Assembly: GCA_947503785.1 (NCBI GenBank)
Contig: CANNFB010000008.1
Span: 41,836-105,835, forward strand
Origin: an uncultured Campylobacterales bacterium
GTDB taxonomy: Bacteria > Campylobacterota > Campylobacteria > Campylobacterales > Arcobacteraceae
DNA length: 64,000 nucleotides
Direction: 5' to 3'
Part shown: positions 46,710 to 55,997 of the stretch, in pieces
How positions within the stretch are numbered: the first letter of the stretch is position 1
Layout of the letters: every line of letters starts with the position of its first letter
Made by a program: the position numbers and the translations under genes
The notes under the pieces: generated by a model
What the model was told of the DNA's origin: nothing
Seen by the model: the letters and a program-made list of their open reading frames with translations, nothing else
Database searches by the model: none

Positions 46710-48482
46710 ATGAAAAAAATATTATTACTACTATTTATGAGCTTTTATGCCTTTTCTTTAGAACTTCAGCAAGATTTCTTAGATCCAGATGATGCTTTTA
46801 AAAAAGAGTTTGTAAAACAAAAAGATAAAGTAGTTTTTACTTTAAATCTTGGGAAAAGTATTTATTTATATGATGATAAATTAAAAGTATTTATTTTAAA
46901 ACCTTCAAAAATAGAAATTACAGAAGAAGTTAATATTCCTAAGCCAGTAGAGTATGAAGAATTTATAGTTCATTTTGATAATCAAAAAATTGAGATTCCT
47001 TTTTCTTTATTAAAATCAAAAGTGGATTCAAGCTCTTATGAATTAGAAGTAAAGTTTCAGGGATGTTCAAAAGCAGGATTATGTTATGCCCCAATGAGTG
47101 CTAAGTATAATTTAGAATTAGACTCACCAAGTACAGCTATATCTACTAAAGTTGATATAAAAACTGATGCTAAAGTAGAAAACAATTCAATTGTATACGG
47201 TGATTTAAATGAAACTGATACAATCGCAAATACTTTAAAAACTGGAAATATGTTATTAGTATTAGCTACTTTTTTTGGCTTTGGATTATTACTTTCATTT
47301 ACACCTTGTGTTTTTCCAATGATTCCAATTTTATCATCTATTATTGTAGGTGCTTCGCAAAATGAAAAAATGACAGCAGGTAGAGGTTTCTTTTTATCAC
47401 TTATTTATGTTCTAGCAATGGCCATGGCTTATACGATTGCTGGTGTAATTGCAGGGTTATTTGGTGCAAACTTACAAGTGGCACTCCAAAATCCTTATGT
47501 ATTAACAGTATTTGCAGCTATTTTTGTTGCACTTGCCTTTTCAATGTTTGGATACTTTAGAATTGAATTACCTCAGAGTATTCAAAATAAAATAAATAAA
47601 TCAACAGACGGAAAAGAAAAACAAGGAGTTGTAGGAATTGCTATTATGGGATTCTTATCAGCACTTATTGTTGGTCCTTGTGTAGCACCTCCTTTAGCAG
47701 GTGCTCTTGTTTATATTGGACAAACAGGTGATGCAGTTTTAGGTGGCCTTGCACTGTTTGTATTAAGTATGGGAATGGGAATGCCATTATTACTAATAGG
47801 ATTAGGTGCAGGAAAATTCATGCCAAAACCTGGTGGTTGGATGGATTCAGTATCAAAAGTATTCGGTATTATCATGTTAGCAATTGCTGTGTGGATGTTA
47901 GATAGAGTACTAGATGCAAGTATTGTTATGTTTTTATGGTCAGCCTTATTTATAGGCGCTGCTATTTATTTAAATGTTTATAAACATATTATAGCTCAAA
48001 CTATAACTGTGATAATTTTCCTTTGTGGAGTTAGTTTATTCTTTGGAACAATTTCTGGTGCTACAAATCCTTTAAAACCTTTTGAAAAGTTTACACATGC
48101 CTCGGGAATAGCAGCTCAAAGTCAAGGTGTAAACTTTACTTATATTAAAAATATTAAAGAGTTAGATTTGGCTATTGCTGCATCAAGTAAACCAGTGATG
48201 TTAGATTTTTATGCTGATTGGTGTGTATCGTGTAAAGAGTTAGAACAGATTACTTTTAAAGACGCTGATGTAATTAAAAAGCTTCAAGGTTTTACTCTTT
48301 TAAAAGCAGATGTAACTCTTAACAACGATGATGATAAAGCTTTACAAAAAAAATATGGAATAGTTGGACCTCCTGGATTAATCTTTTGGGATGTAAACAA
48401 TAAAGAAGTAAAAGCTTCTAAAATTGTTGGATATAAAAATCCTAAAGATTTTCTAGAAATTGTAAATAAATATTTTAAATAA
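46710..48482 (+). CDS. dsbD: Thiol:disulfide interchange protein DsbD
   Basis: Carries reducing power from cytosolic thioredoxin to the periplasm, 590 residues. After a signal peptide, the N-terminal immunoglobulin-like domain has the cysteine pair in FQGCSKAGLCYAP. The central eight-helix domain has cysteines in FTPCVFPMIP and VGPCVAPPLAG. The C-terminal thioredoxin domain has DFYADWCVSCKELE. All three redox pairs are present. It would reduce periplasmic thiol proteins such as those of cytochrome c maturation. It is a single gene upstream of the cobalamin cluster. Confidence 0.96.
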   Translation: MKKILLLLFMSFYAFSLELQQDFLDPDDAFKKEFVKQKDKVVFTLNLGKSIYLYDDKLKVFILKPSKIEITEEVNIPKPVEYEEFIVHFDNQKIEIPFSLLKSKVDSSSYELEVKFQGCSKAGLCYAPMSAKYNLELDSPSTAISTKVDIKTDAKVENNSIVYGDLNETDTIANTLKTGNMLLVLATFFGFGLLLSFTPCVFPMIPILSSIIVGASQNEKMTAGRGFFLSLIYVLAMAMAYTIAGVIAGLFGANLQVALQNPYVLTVFAAIFVALAFSMFGYFRIELPQSIQNKINKSTDGKEKQGVVGIAIMGFLSALIVGPCVAPPLAGALVYIGQTGDAVLGGLALFVLSMGMGMPLLLIGLGAGKFMPKPGGWMDSVSKVFGIIMLAIAVWMLDRVLDASIVMFLWSALFIGAAIYLNVYKHIIAQTITVIIFLCGVSLFFGTISGATNPLKPFEKFTHASGIAAQSQGVNFTYIKNIKELDLAIAASSKPVMLDFYADWCVSCKELEQITFKDADVIKKLQGFTLLKADVTLNNDDDKALQKKYGIVGPPGLIFWDVNNKEVKASKIVGYKNPKDFLEIVNKYFK

Positions 48483-48527
48483 GCGCATATTTGTTATACT
48501 TCCTAAAAATTAAATAAAAGGGTTCAA

Positions 48528-49592
48528 ATGAACTTTAATACTATTTTAGGAAGTGTAGATTTTCTTGAATACTTAAGAGGCAAAAAAGCCACTTTTTTAT
48601 TAGCTGGAAGTGTTACAAAAACAGCTGAAATACCAAATATCTCACAAGCTGGAATTCCTGGCAAATTATACTTAACTCCAACATTAGATGTAGAATTTTT
48701 ATGTTTAAAAGAAGTGAGGTCACTAGAAGGTATTGCACAAACTCCAAAAGGAGTTCCTACTCCTGCTTTAATTACAAGAGCAGTTCATGAACTTAAGCCT
48801 TTTTCAAATATTGAAATACTAGATTTAGGATTAGAAGTAAAACCTGAAATTAACTATTTTAAAATGCATGGCTTTGCAATAAAACCAAGTGCTAGAATTG
48901 ATGATGGTGCGAAAATAAACGCAATGGAAATCTTTCAAAAAGGTGTGGAATTTGGTACAAATTATGAAACATCTGATGATTATGTAATTCTTGCAGAATC
49001 AGTACCAAGTGGAACAACAACAGCAAATGCAACGGCTGAAGCTTTAGGTTATGATTGTGAGAATTGTTTTTCTAGCTCATTTAAAGAAGTTCCTAGTGAT
49101 ATAAAAAATAGTACAATCATAGAAGCATTAAAAAGAGTTCAAAAAGATGATGACGTGTTTACAAAACTATCAAATGTAAGTGATAATATGCTTATTTTTA
49201 ATGCAGGATTCATTTTAGGAAGTACATCCAAAAACTTAAAAGTAATACTAGCAGGTGGTACTCAAATGGCTACCGTTTTACTAGTGGTTAATTCTATTTT
49301 AGAAAGTATGCAAGGAAGTATTGATTCCTCAAATATTGCACTTTGTACAACAAAGTGGATAAGTGAAGATAAACACTCAAATATTAAGGCACTTTTAGAA
49401 CAATTGAGTTTTCCAATAAATGCCTATGCTTCTACTTTTGATTTTAACGAATCTTCTCATCGGTCTTTAAAACTTTACGATGAAGGTGAAGCAAAAGAAG
49501 GCGTTGGTTGTGGTGCTGCTTTATGTTATGCATCAATAAATGGAGTTAATAAAAAAGAGTTAACTTCAAAAATAGAAAGTTTTTTAGGATAA
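48528..49592 (+). CDS. CobT-like nicotinate-nucleotide:dimethylbenzimidazole phosphoribosyltransferase family protein
   Basis: A 354-residue protein of the CobT superfamily, resembling the TIGR00303-type branch (PKGVPTPALITRAVHELKPF, ESVPSGTTTANATAEALGY, ILAGGTQMATVLLV). CobT activates the lower-ligand base of cobalamin. The neighbouring cobU, cobS and cobD support that role, but this branch differs from classical E. coli-type CobT, so the base used may differ. It appears to be the first gene of the cobalamin run; ATG with aaaggg. Confidence 0.82.
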   Translation: MNFNTILGSVDFLEYLRGKKATFLLAGSVTKTAEIPNISQAGIPGKLYLTPTLDVEFLCLKEVRSLEGIAQTPKGVPTPALITRAVHELKPFSNIEILDLGLEVKPEINYFKMHGFAIKPSARIDDGAKINAMEIFQKGVEFGTNYETSDDYVILAESVPSGTTTANATAEALGYDCENCFSSSFKEVPSDIKNSTIIEALKRVQKDDDVFTKLSNVSDNMLIFNAGFILGSTSKNLKVILAGGTQMATVLLVVNSILESMQGSIDSSNIALCTTKWISEDKHSNIKALLEQLSFPINAYASTFDFNESSHRSLKLYDEGEAKEGVGCGAALCYASINGVNKKELTSKIESFLG

Positions 49593-49596
49593 TAAT

Positions 49597-50196
49597 ATGG
49601 AATTATTTGTCTCAACATTTTTAAAAATGTTTTTTATTATGACACCATTTTTTGTGTTGTCAGTTTTTCTAACAGTAACACATGATGCAACATCTAAAGA
49701 GAGAAAAGCACTGGCTATCAAAGTTACAATATCAGTTATTGTGACTAGTTTAATATTACTCTTTTTTGGTAAGCATATATTTGATGTATTTGGAATAACT
49801 TTAGATGCCTTTAGAATTGGTGCAGGATCGTTGATGTTTTTATCTGCGGTTGAACTAATTCAAGGAAATAAAGCAACTGCAAAAGTTGGAGATAAAGATA
49901 TCTTAGATTTAGCAGTAGTACCACTTGCTATTCCTATTACAATAGGACCTGGAACTATTGGTATTTTACTTGTTATGGGTGCAACTTTTGAAGATACTTC
50001 ATCTATGGTAATGGGAAGCTTAGCATTAATATGTGCTGTTTTAGTTATTGGTATTATGCTTTATAGTTCAAGTATTATTGAAAAGATTATTGGTAAGCAA
50101 GGACTTTTAGTGATTTCTAAAATTACAGGTTTATTTCTAGCTGCATTATCTGCTCAAATTGTATTTACAGGTATTAAAAACTTTTTAGGATTATAA
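49597..50196 (+). CDS. MarC-family membrane protein
   Basis: A 199-residue protein with six predicted helices and MarC features (FLKMFFIMTPFFVLSVFLT, DLAVVPLAIPITIGPGTIGILLV). The function of the family is unresolved despite the name; some members are linked to transport. It is sandwiched between CobT-like and CobU genes, its stop sharing bases with the cobU start (ATAATG), so it is co-transcribed with cobalamin genes. A part in precursor uptake is possible but only by context. Confidence 0.85.
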   Translation: MELFVSTFLKMFFIMTPFFVLSVFLTVTHDATSKERKALAIKVTISVIVTSLILLFFGKHIFDVFGITLDAFRIGAGSLMFLSAVELIQGNKATAKVGDKDILDLAVVPLAIPITIGPGTIGILLVMGATFEDTSSMVMGSLALICAVLVIGIMLYSSSIIEKIIGKQGLLVISKITGLFLAALSAQIVFTGIKNFLGL

Positions 50197-50690
50197 TGAA
50201 AATATTATATTTTGGTGGACAAAAATCAGGTAAAACAAGTGTTGCTTCATTAAAAGCACTTGAATTATCAAAAAACAAAAAACCATATTATGTAGCAACT
50301 TATGATAACTCTTATAATGACTCTTCAATGCAAGATAGAATTAACAAACATTTAGAAGATAGAGTTGATGAGTTTTTAACTATTGAAGAAGCAAAAGATT
50401 TAGTAAAAGTTATTGAAGATAACAATACGTATTTAATTGATTGTATTTCTATGTGGCTTTTTAATAATCTACAACTTGATGAACTAAGTTTAAAAGAACA
50501 ATTAATAACTATATGTAAAACAAAAGCAAATATTGTATTTGTATTAAATGACGTTTCTTGTGGAGTAATCCCCTTTGATAGTGAATCTAGAAAATTTGTT
50601 GATTTTTCCGGACTTATTGGGCAAGAATTGGTAAAACTTTGTGATGAAGTATATGAAGTAAAGTATTCAATACCAAAGAGATTAAAATGA
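50196..50690 (+). CDS. cobU: Adenosylcobinamide kinase / cobinamide-phosphate guanylyltransferase
   Basis: Bifunctional enzyme that activates adenosylcobinamide to its GDP form, 164 residues. P-loop FGGQKSGKTSVA at the N-terminus; RINKHLEDRVDEFLTIEE corresponds to the RIxxHxxxR motif with the guanylylated histidine; LIDCISMWLFN is the Walker-B-like part. Starts on the last base of the marC stop and overlaps cobS by 4 bases. Confidence 0.92.
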   Translation: MKILYFGGQKSGKTSVASLKALELSKNKKPYYVATYDNSYNDSSMQDRINKHLEDRVDEFLTIEEAKDLVKVIEDNNTYLIDCISMWLFNNLQLDELSLKEQLITICKTKANIVFVLNDVSCGVIPFDSESRKFVDFSGLIGQELVKLCDEVYEVKYSIPKRLK

Positions 50691-51433
50691 AACAAGTATT
50701 AAACGCTTTTTATTTTGCTCTTTCATACTTTTCAATTATTCCTGTGTTTGTAAAAGAAATGAAAATTGATAATGATACATATAAATATACTCTTGCTTTA
50801 TTGCCACTTGTTGGAGCTATTTTAGCTTGTCTTGTAATTGGATTAAATCTTCTATTAAATGAGTTTTTCAATCCTTTGTATTCTGCTTTTGTATCTTCTG
50901 TTATATATCTTTTTTTATATGGATTTCTACACTTGGAAGCTATTTGTGATGTAGTTGATGCATGGTTTGCTTCTTATTCTGGAAAAGATCCCTATGCGAT
51001 TATGAAAGACCCAACTATTGGTGCAATTGGTGGACTTTATGTTTTTTCATTTGTACTTTTAAAAGTTGCTATCTCTACTTATGTTTTATATGAACAGCAG
51101 TATGATTTGTTTTTTGTCGTTTTAGTATTTTCAAGATTAAACTTTATGTATTTACTTGATTTTTTCAAGTTTAGTAAAGATAGCTTTTTATCACTTGCTT
51201 TTCAAAGTGCAGGTGTTGGTAAACTAAAACTATATACTTTAATATATGTTGTAGTTGCGTGGTTTTTACTTCCAAGTGCAATTGTTTTATTACTTATTTC
51301 AATGATAACTTTCTATTTTGTATTAAAAGTGCTTAATAAAAAGTTCTCTTTTGTAAATGGTGACTGTTTAGGTTTCACACTTGAGCATACAGAGTTAGTA
51401 CTTTTAAATATTGGTCTGGCATTGATTTTATGA
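50687..51433 (+). CDS. cobS: Adenosylcobinamide-GDP ribazoletransferase (cobalamin synthase)
   Basis: Membrane enzyme that joins the activated corrinoid to the lower ligand, 248 residues with about six to seven helices. The conserved acidic active-site segment is HLEAICDVVDAWFASYSGKDPYAIMKDPTIGAIG. It overlaps cobU by 4 bases and cobD by 4 bases (ATGA), indicating tight coupling. Confidence 0.92.
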   Translation: MKQVLNAFYFALSYFSIIPVFVKEMKIDNDTYKYTLALLPLVGAILACLVIGLNLLLNEFFNPLYSAFVSSVIYLFLYGFLHLEAICDVVDAWFASYSGKDPYAIMKDPTIGAIGGLYVFSFVLLKVAISTYVLYEQQYDLFFVVLVFSRLNFMYLLDFFKFSKDSFLSLAFQSAGVGKLKLYTLIYVVVAWFLLPSAIVLLLISMITFYFVLKVLNKKFSFVNGDCLGFTLEHTELVLLNIGLALIL

Positions 51434-52443
51434 AAACTTACGAACATGGAGGGCAAATCCAGAACTTTGCAGATGAGTTAAACTGCGAAGTAAAAGATAT
51501 AATTGATCTTTCTTCAAATATCAATTTTATTAAGCCAGAAATAAATATTGACTTCAATAATCTTGATATTTCTGCTTACCCAATATATGATAAGTTATAT
51601 GAAAAAATTGCAAAAAACTATAAAATAAACTCAAAACAAATAGAACTTTTTAATGGTGGAAGTTCTGCTATATTTACTCTTTTTAGACAACTTGATTTGA
51701 ATTACTGTACTATTTACTCTCCTGCTTATTTAGAATATAAAAAAGCTTGTATAAACTTTGGATATGAATTACGAACAATAAATAGATTTGAAAATATGAA
51801 TTTGCCAGTAAAAAAAGGAAGTTTTGTAATTTTTGTAAATCCATCAACACCTGATGGAACTTTTTATGATTTAGATATATTGATGAATTATTGGATTAAA
51901 CAAGAGTGTACAATTTTAATTGATGAGAGCTTTTTAGACTTTTGTGATGGAAAATCTGCTATTAAATATCTTAAAACTTATAATAAATTGTACATATTAA
52001 AATCAATGACAAAATTTTATTCAAGTGCAGGTATAAGAGTTGGTACTATAGTTTCAAATGAAAAGAATATTGATTCATTAAAACGGTTTGAGCCTATGTG
52101 GAAACTATCTCAATTTGATTCAAATTATTTGCAAGCTGCACTTGATGATGTAAACTTTAAGAGAATTTCAAAAGCAATAAATATAAAAAATAGAATAGAG
52201 TTAGAAAATGTCTTAGAAAACTCAAAACTAGTAGAATCAATATATCAAAGTAGGGCAAACTATGTACTGTGTAAACTAAAAAATATAAATGCAAAGCAGT
52301 TACAAGAGAAACTAAAAGCATATAAAATTATGATTCGTGATTGCTCAAACTTTGATTATTTAGATGAATACTATATAAGAGTAGCAGTAAAATCAAGAAA
52401 TTCAATACAAATACTTAAAAAAGCACTAGAAGAGATATGTTAG
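51430..52443 (+). CDS. cobD: Threonine-phosphate decarboxylase-like PLP aminotransferase (CobD/CobC)
   Basis: A 337-residue fold-type I PLP enzyme. It opens with HGGQIQNFADELN and DLSSNINF, typical of CobD, with the PLP lysine in LKSMTKFYSSAGIRVG. CobD makes the aminopropanol-phosphate arm of cobalamin. It overlaps cobS by 4 bases and the transglutaminase-like gene by 7. Histidinol-phosphate aminotransferase is the family alternative, but the location in a cobalamin run argues for CobD. Confidence 0.87.
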   Translation: MKTYEHGGQIQNFADELNCEVKDIIDLSSNINFIKPEINIDFNNLDISAYPIYDKLYEKIAKNYKINSKQIELFNGGSSAIFTLFRQLDLNYCTIYSPAYLEYKKACINFGYELRTINRFENMNLPVKKGSFVIFVNPSTPDGTFYDLDILMNYWIKQECTILIDESFLDFCDGKSAIKYLKTYNKLYILKSMTKFYSSAGIRVGTIVSNEKNIDSLKRFEPMWKLSQFDSNYLQAALDDVNFKRISKAINIKNRIELENVLENSKLVESIYQSRANYVLCKLKNINAKQLQEKLKAYKIMIRDCSNFDYLDEYYIRVAVKSRNSIQILKKALEEIC

Positions 52444-53042
52444 TTCAAAACAAGTTTTTAAAATACTTTTCTATCTTTTTATCTTTTGTATTCATAGGAT
52501 ATTTAACCTATATGATAGTAAGTTCGTTTTACATAGTGAAAAAGCAATTTATAGACATAGGTGACTTAACTTATGTAAACCAAGTAAGAACGGATGATTA
52601 TACTTTAAAACTAGCCAATCATCTAACAAAAGATTGTCAAAACAATGAAGTATGTGAAGTTCAATCCATGCTTGATTTTGTAACAAAAATACCTTATAAA
52701 ATAAATGAAAGTATTGCAAGAAGCTCAAAACAAGTAGTAACACAAAACTTTGGAGATTGTGATGATAAGTCAAATCTTTTAATCTCAATGCTAAAAATGA
52801 AAGGTTATGAAGCCTATTTTGTATTAGTGCCTAAGCATATATTTGTAATAGTTAAATTAAAAGAAAAACTTAAAAGTAAAAAAGCACTATATGTAAATAC
52901 AAAACCTTTTTATATTTTGGAGTCAACTGCAACGCTTTCTCCTATAGGTTTTCCCTTAAAATATGGAATAAATGAGATTGAAGCAATTATTGATCCCTTT
53001 AAAAATAAACAATTATTTATAAATACTATTACTTATGAGTAG
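52437..53042 (+). CDS. Transglutaminase-like domain protein, membrane-anchored
   Basis: A 201-residue protein with one N-terminal membrane helix (about 10-32) and a periplasmic part resembling the transglutaminase/cysteine-protease fold: the segment NFGDCDDKSNLLISMLKMKGYEAYFVLVPKHIFVIVKL carries the expected Cys and His in order, and NTKPFYILESTA gives a possible third catalytic position. It starts inside cobD (7-base overlap), so it is in the cobalamin transcript, though no cobalamin function is evident. It converges on the diguanylate cyclase gene with a 14-base overlap. Confidence 0.75.
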   Translation: MLVQNKFLKYFSIFLSFVFIGYLTYMIVSSFYIVKKQFIDIGDLTYVNQVRTDDYTLKLANHLTKDCQNNEVCEVQSMLDFVTKIPYKINESIARSSKQVVTQNFGDCDDKSNLLISMLKMKGYEAYFVLVPKHIFVIVKLKEKLKSKKALYVNTKPFYILESTATLSPIGFPLKYGINEIEAIIDPFKNKQLFINTITYE

Positions 53043-54570
53043 TTTTTTTATCATAAATAACAACTTTATTCTTACCACTATTTTTAGCTTCATATAAAGC
53101 TATATCAGCTTCTTTATATAAAGTTTCAATCTTAAGATCTTGTGTAGCTTTTTTAGTACATACTCCCATTGAAACAGTTATATTTTTACTGTTTTGGCTA
53201 TATTTATGCTTAATATTTAAATTATAAATTTTATCAATAATCTTTTGTGCAATTATTGGAGCACTTATTTTATTGCCTTCTTCAGTGATAAATATAGAAA
53301 ATTCTTCTCCACCCATTCTAAATGCAATATCAGAAGATCTCTTTAGTGAATTTAACAATACCTTAGATACTTTTTCTAAAACTAAATCTCCTTTTAAATG
53401 TCCATAATTATCATTGTATAATTTGAAAGAATCTATATCTATCATTATAAAGGATACATAGTTTTCATTTCTAATTGATTTTTGTAGTTCAATAGGTAAT
53501 TGCTTATTGAAATGTCTTCTATTATATAGATTTGTAAGTTGGTCAATCTTAGAAAGTTTGATAATAGATTTAGTAGATTTTTCTAACTGTTTTGTTGTTT
53601 TATCTAAAAAAAAGTAATAAATTGAAATGATAATTATTCCAATTACAAACAAAAAGCCACTTAAAAATAGTTGGCATTTTTCAAGAGATATTTGATTCTC
53701 TTCTAAGTTTGTAAGTGCAATAATTTTTCCAACTTCATTTTTTTCAATATCAAAAAGTTTTATAACTCCAATTTGATACTTGCTTCTTGCTTTTTCTTGA
53801 GTACTTTCAAGGTTTAAATAGCCATCAATTAGATTTATTAAATCCTTATTTATATACTGAATAGTTGAATTAACTATATAAAAATTGTTTGTTTCGACAT
53901 AAGTATTTATTTTTTTGTTCAAACTTTTTTTTATTTTTTCATCTTTGAAGTTTAGCAGCTCTTTTTTAATGGCTATTAAAACTTCTGCATTTAAAATATT
54001 TGACAAATAAGGTGTAAGATAATCTATATCTTCTCCTAGTTCTAAATATCCTACTAGTTTATTATCAATATAATAAGGCGAAACGAACCTACTTGTAAGA
54101 TTATGACTAATACCAAACTCTACACCAAAAGAGTCTTTTTTTGTCTTCATTGAGTTATTTAAGGTAAATCTATTTAATAAATCAGAATGTTTTTTTGGAT
54201 TATGAACTCTTAAAAATACTTTTTTATCAAGTCCATGAAAATAAAAATGTGTTATACCAAAGTTATCATTTAGTCTTTTATACAAATCTTTTGTAACTGA
54301 ATAAAGTTTATCTCTATCTTTTTGTAAAAATACTTTTGAAATATCAGGATTATTTTGGACATTTATCAATAACTCTTTATATATTCTATTGTTATCATTA
54401 AGTTTATTATTATAGATACTTTTTATATTATGGATAATTTCTTGAGTTCTAATATGTTGATACTCTACATACATTTGATTTAATGATAAAAATGATGTAA
54501 TACCAATTATTAAAAAGCCTAAGACAAAAGGGATAAATGTCTTGATAAATAAATACTTGTATCCTTTCAT
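53029..54570 (-). CDS. Membrane diguanylate cyclase with periplasmic sensor
   Basis: A 513-residue protein. Helix 1 is at about 7-28, a periplasmic sensor follows (about 30-305; double-Cache-like, with YKRLNDNFGITHFYFHGLDKKVFLRVHNP), then helix 2 at about 308-330 and a C-terminal GGDEF domain. The active motif is GGEEF and an inhibitory RxxD (RSSD) lies five residues before it, so c-di-GMP synthesis with product inhibition is expected. The ORF track begins at TTG 54588; ATG 54570 has an aagga site at the right spacing. It is antisense within the cobalamin region and may oppose the EAL protein at 43363. Confidence 0.92.
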   Translation of the reverse strand: MKGYKYLFIKTFIPFVLGFLIIGITSFLSLNQMYVEYQHIRTQEIIHNIKSIYNNKLNDNNRIYKELLINVQNNPDISKVFLQKDRDKLYSVTKDLYKRLNDNFGITHFYFHGLDKKVFLRVHNPKKHSDLLNRFTLNNSMKTKKDSFGVEFGISHNLTSRFVSPYYIDNKLVGYLELGEDIDYLTPYLSNILNAEVLIAIKKELLNFKDEKIKKSLNKKINTYVETNNFYIVNSTIQYINKDLINLIDGYLNLESTQEKARSKYQIGVIKLFDIEKNEVGKIIALTNLEENQISLEKCQLFLSGFLFVIGIIIISIYYFFLDKTTKQLEKSTKSIIKLSKIDQLTNLYNRRHFNKQLPIELQKSIRNENYVSFIMIDIDSFKLYNDNYGHLKGDLVLEKVSKVLLNSLKRSSDIAFRMGGEEFSIFITEEGNKISAPIIAQKIIDKIYNLNIKHKYSQNSKNITVSMGVCTKKATQDLKIETLYKEADIALYEAKNSGKNKVVIYDKKTTHK

Positions 54571-54675
54571 AATATATCCTTCTTTCAAAATAATTTATAA
54601 AAATCCGTATAATAAACAGTATAGTCTATAAATAATTAAAAAATGAACTTAATATCTTTAATATAAATTATGTAT

Positions 54676-54704
54676 TGTTGACAATAAATATAATAAGCAA
54701 TATA
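54676..54704 (+). promoter_or_regulatory. Sigma-70 promoter upstream of the KAP-like NTPase and cobQ
   Basis: Perfect TTGACA (54676-54681) and TATAAT (54699-54704) with 17 bases between, about 48 bases before the GTG start. A second TATAAT at 54687 is too close to the -35 to be used with it. This is the only strong promoter seen before cobQ. Confidence 0.8.
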
Positions 54705-54752
54705 ATAAACCGAAAATGAAAAGAAAAAATAGTGTTAAAAATAGGATAGATA

Positions 54753-55997
54753 GTGCCTGAAAAAACAAATCAAGATAGAATAAAAGAATATTTAGTTGGT
54801 TATGAAAAAGATAATAAACATATTGATGGCTATTTAGAAAAAGATATTTCAAATGGTAAAGTTATTATGCTTTCTGGAAAGTGGGGAAGTGGTAAGACTC
54901 ATTTTTGGCAGAATATTATAGAAAAAGAATTAACAAATAATCAAACAAAAAAACAAAAAGCTTATGTTTATAGTAGTTTATATGGAAATAGAACGATAGA
55001 TAAAATAGAAGATAATATTTATGCACAAGCTTATCTTTGTTCTGTTGGTGGGAAAAATGCTGTAATATCAGGCTATGAAAAAATAAAAGATTTTGGAAAA
55101 AGATTTGGAAGTTTTTGCTCTCTTCTTGATGTATCAAAATTAGTTGATGGTTTAGAGGATATACAACAAAAAAATATTAAAAGAAGTGCATTATCTTATC
55201 TTGAAAATGGTGGAATCGTTTGTTTTGATGATTTTGAAAGAAAATCAAAAGATATAGATTTAAATGATTTATTTGGTTTTATCTCTCATTTGGCCATTGA
55301 TTTAAATTGTAAAGTCGTGATTATTTTAAATGATGATGTTTTTGAGGGCGTTGAGAAAGATGTATTCTCAAGAGTAAAAGAAAAAAGTGTATCTAAATTT
55401 TTGAAATATGAGCCAAGTATAAGAGAATTATTTAAATCTATAATTTTTGAGAGAGAGAAAGAAGATGATAAAAAATTAAAATATTCAGAATTAAGAAAAT
55501 ATATAAAAATCATTTTAAAAACAATTGAAGAAACAGAAGAACTTAATGCAAGAATTTATATTCAAATCTTGGATAATTTGGTAGAATGGGTTGATAAGAA
55601 TGAAGAGATAGATGATGATATTTTAAGATGTTTAATTCTAGTTAATATTAATTTTATTTTATATCATACTATTTTAAATAGACAATCTCGGTTTACGGAT
55701 GAAGAAGTTTTATATTATGTATATTCAATTGATGGAAGTCCTATGAAAACATATAATAGGCTTAGTATTTCTAATAGTTTTTTTGAGTATAAAGTAAAAG
55801 TAATTGATAATATAAGTAGCAAAAAAAATATTCCTGATGAAAATATAAAACATGAAATCAAATTTATTGAAGATAATTTAAATGATTTTGAAAGTTTATA
55901 TTTTGCTAATAAATTAATGCGACCGATAGTAGTAGGCGATGCCACTTTTCATAACATAAACAACTTCATAGAAACAGGAATTCTAATTAATGAATAA
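54753..55997 (+). CDS. KAP-like P-loop NTPase of unknown role
   Basis: A 414-residue P-loop protein. Walker A is at 42-49 (SGKWGSGKTHFW), the phrase YVYSSLYGNRTIDKIEDNIY (71-90) is typical of KAP-type NTPases, and Walker B is at 155-163 (IVCFDDFER). The rest is helical without a recognisable effector. No membrane helices were noted. Start GTG at 54753 with agga upstream. Its 3' end overlaps the cobQ start by 8 bases, placing cobQ under its promoter. KAP relatives occur in membrane-associated and anti-phage contexts, but nothing here proves defence. It may be truncated at the C-terminus by the junction with cobQ. Confidence 0.7.
   Translation: MPEKTNQDRIKEYLVGYEKDNKHIDGYLEKDISNGKVIMLSGKWGSGKTHFWQNIIEKELTNNQTKKQKAYVYSSLYGNRTIDKIEDNIYAQAYLCSVGGKNAVISGYEKIKDFGKRFGSFCSLLDVSKLVDGLEDIQQKNIKRSALSYLENGGIVCFDDFERKSKDIDLNDLFGFISHLAIDLNCKVVIILNDDVFEGVEKDVFSRVKEKSVSKFLKYEPSIRELFKSIIFEREKEDDKKLKYSELRKYIKIILKTIEETEELNARIYIQILDNLVEWVDKNEEIDDDILRCLILVNINFILYHTILNRQSRFTDEEVLYYVYSIDGSPMKTYNRLSISNSFFEYKVKVIDNISSKKNIPDENIKHEIKFIEDNLNDFESLYFANKLMRPIVVGDATFHNINNFIETGILINE

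Noticed and set aside
48483-48527. Cobalamin riboswitch before the CobT-like gene
   Set aside because: The gap is only 45 bases and contains no B12-box-like sequence.
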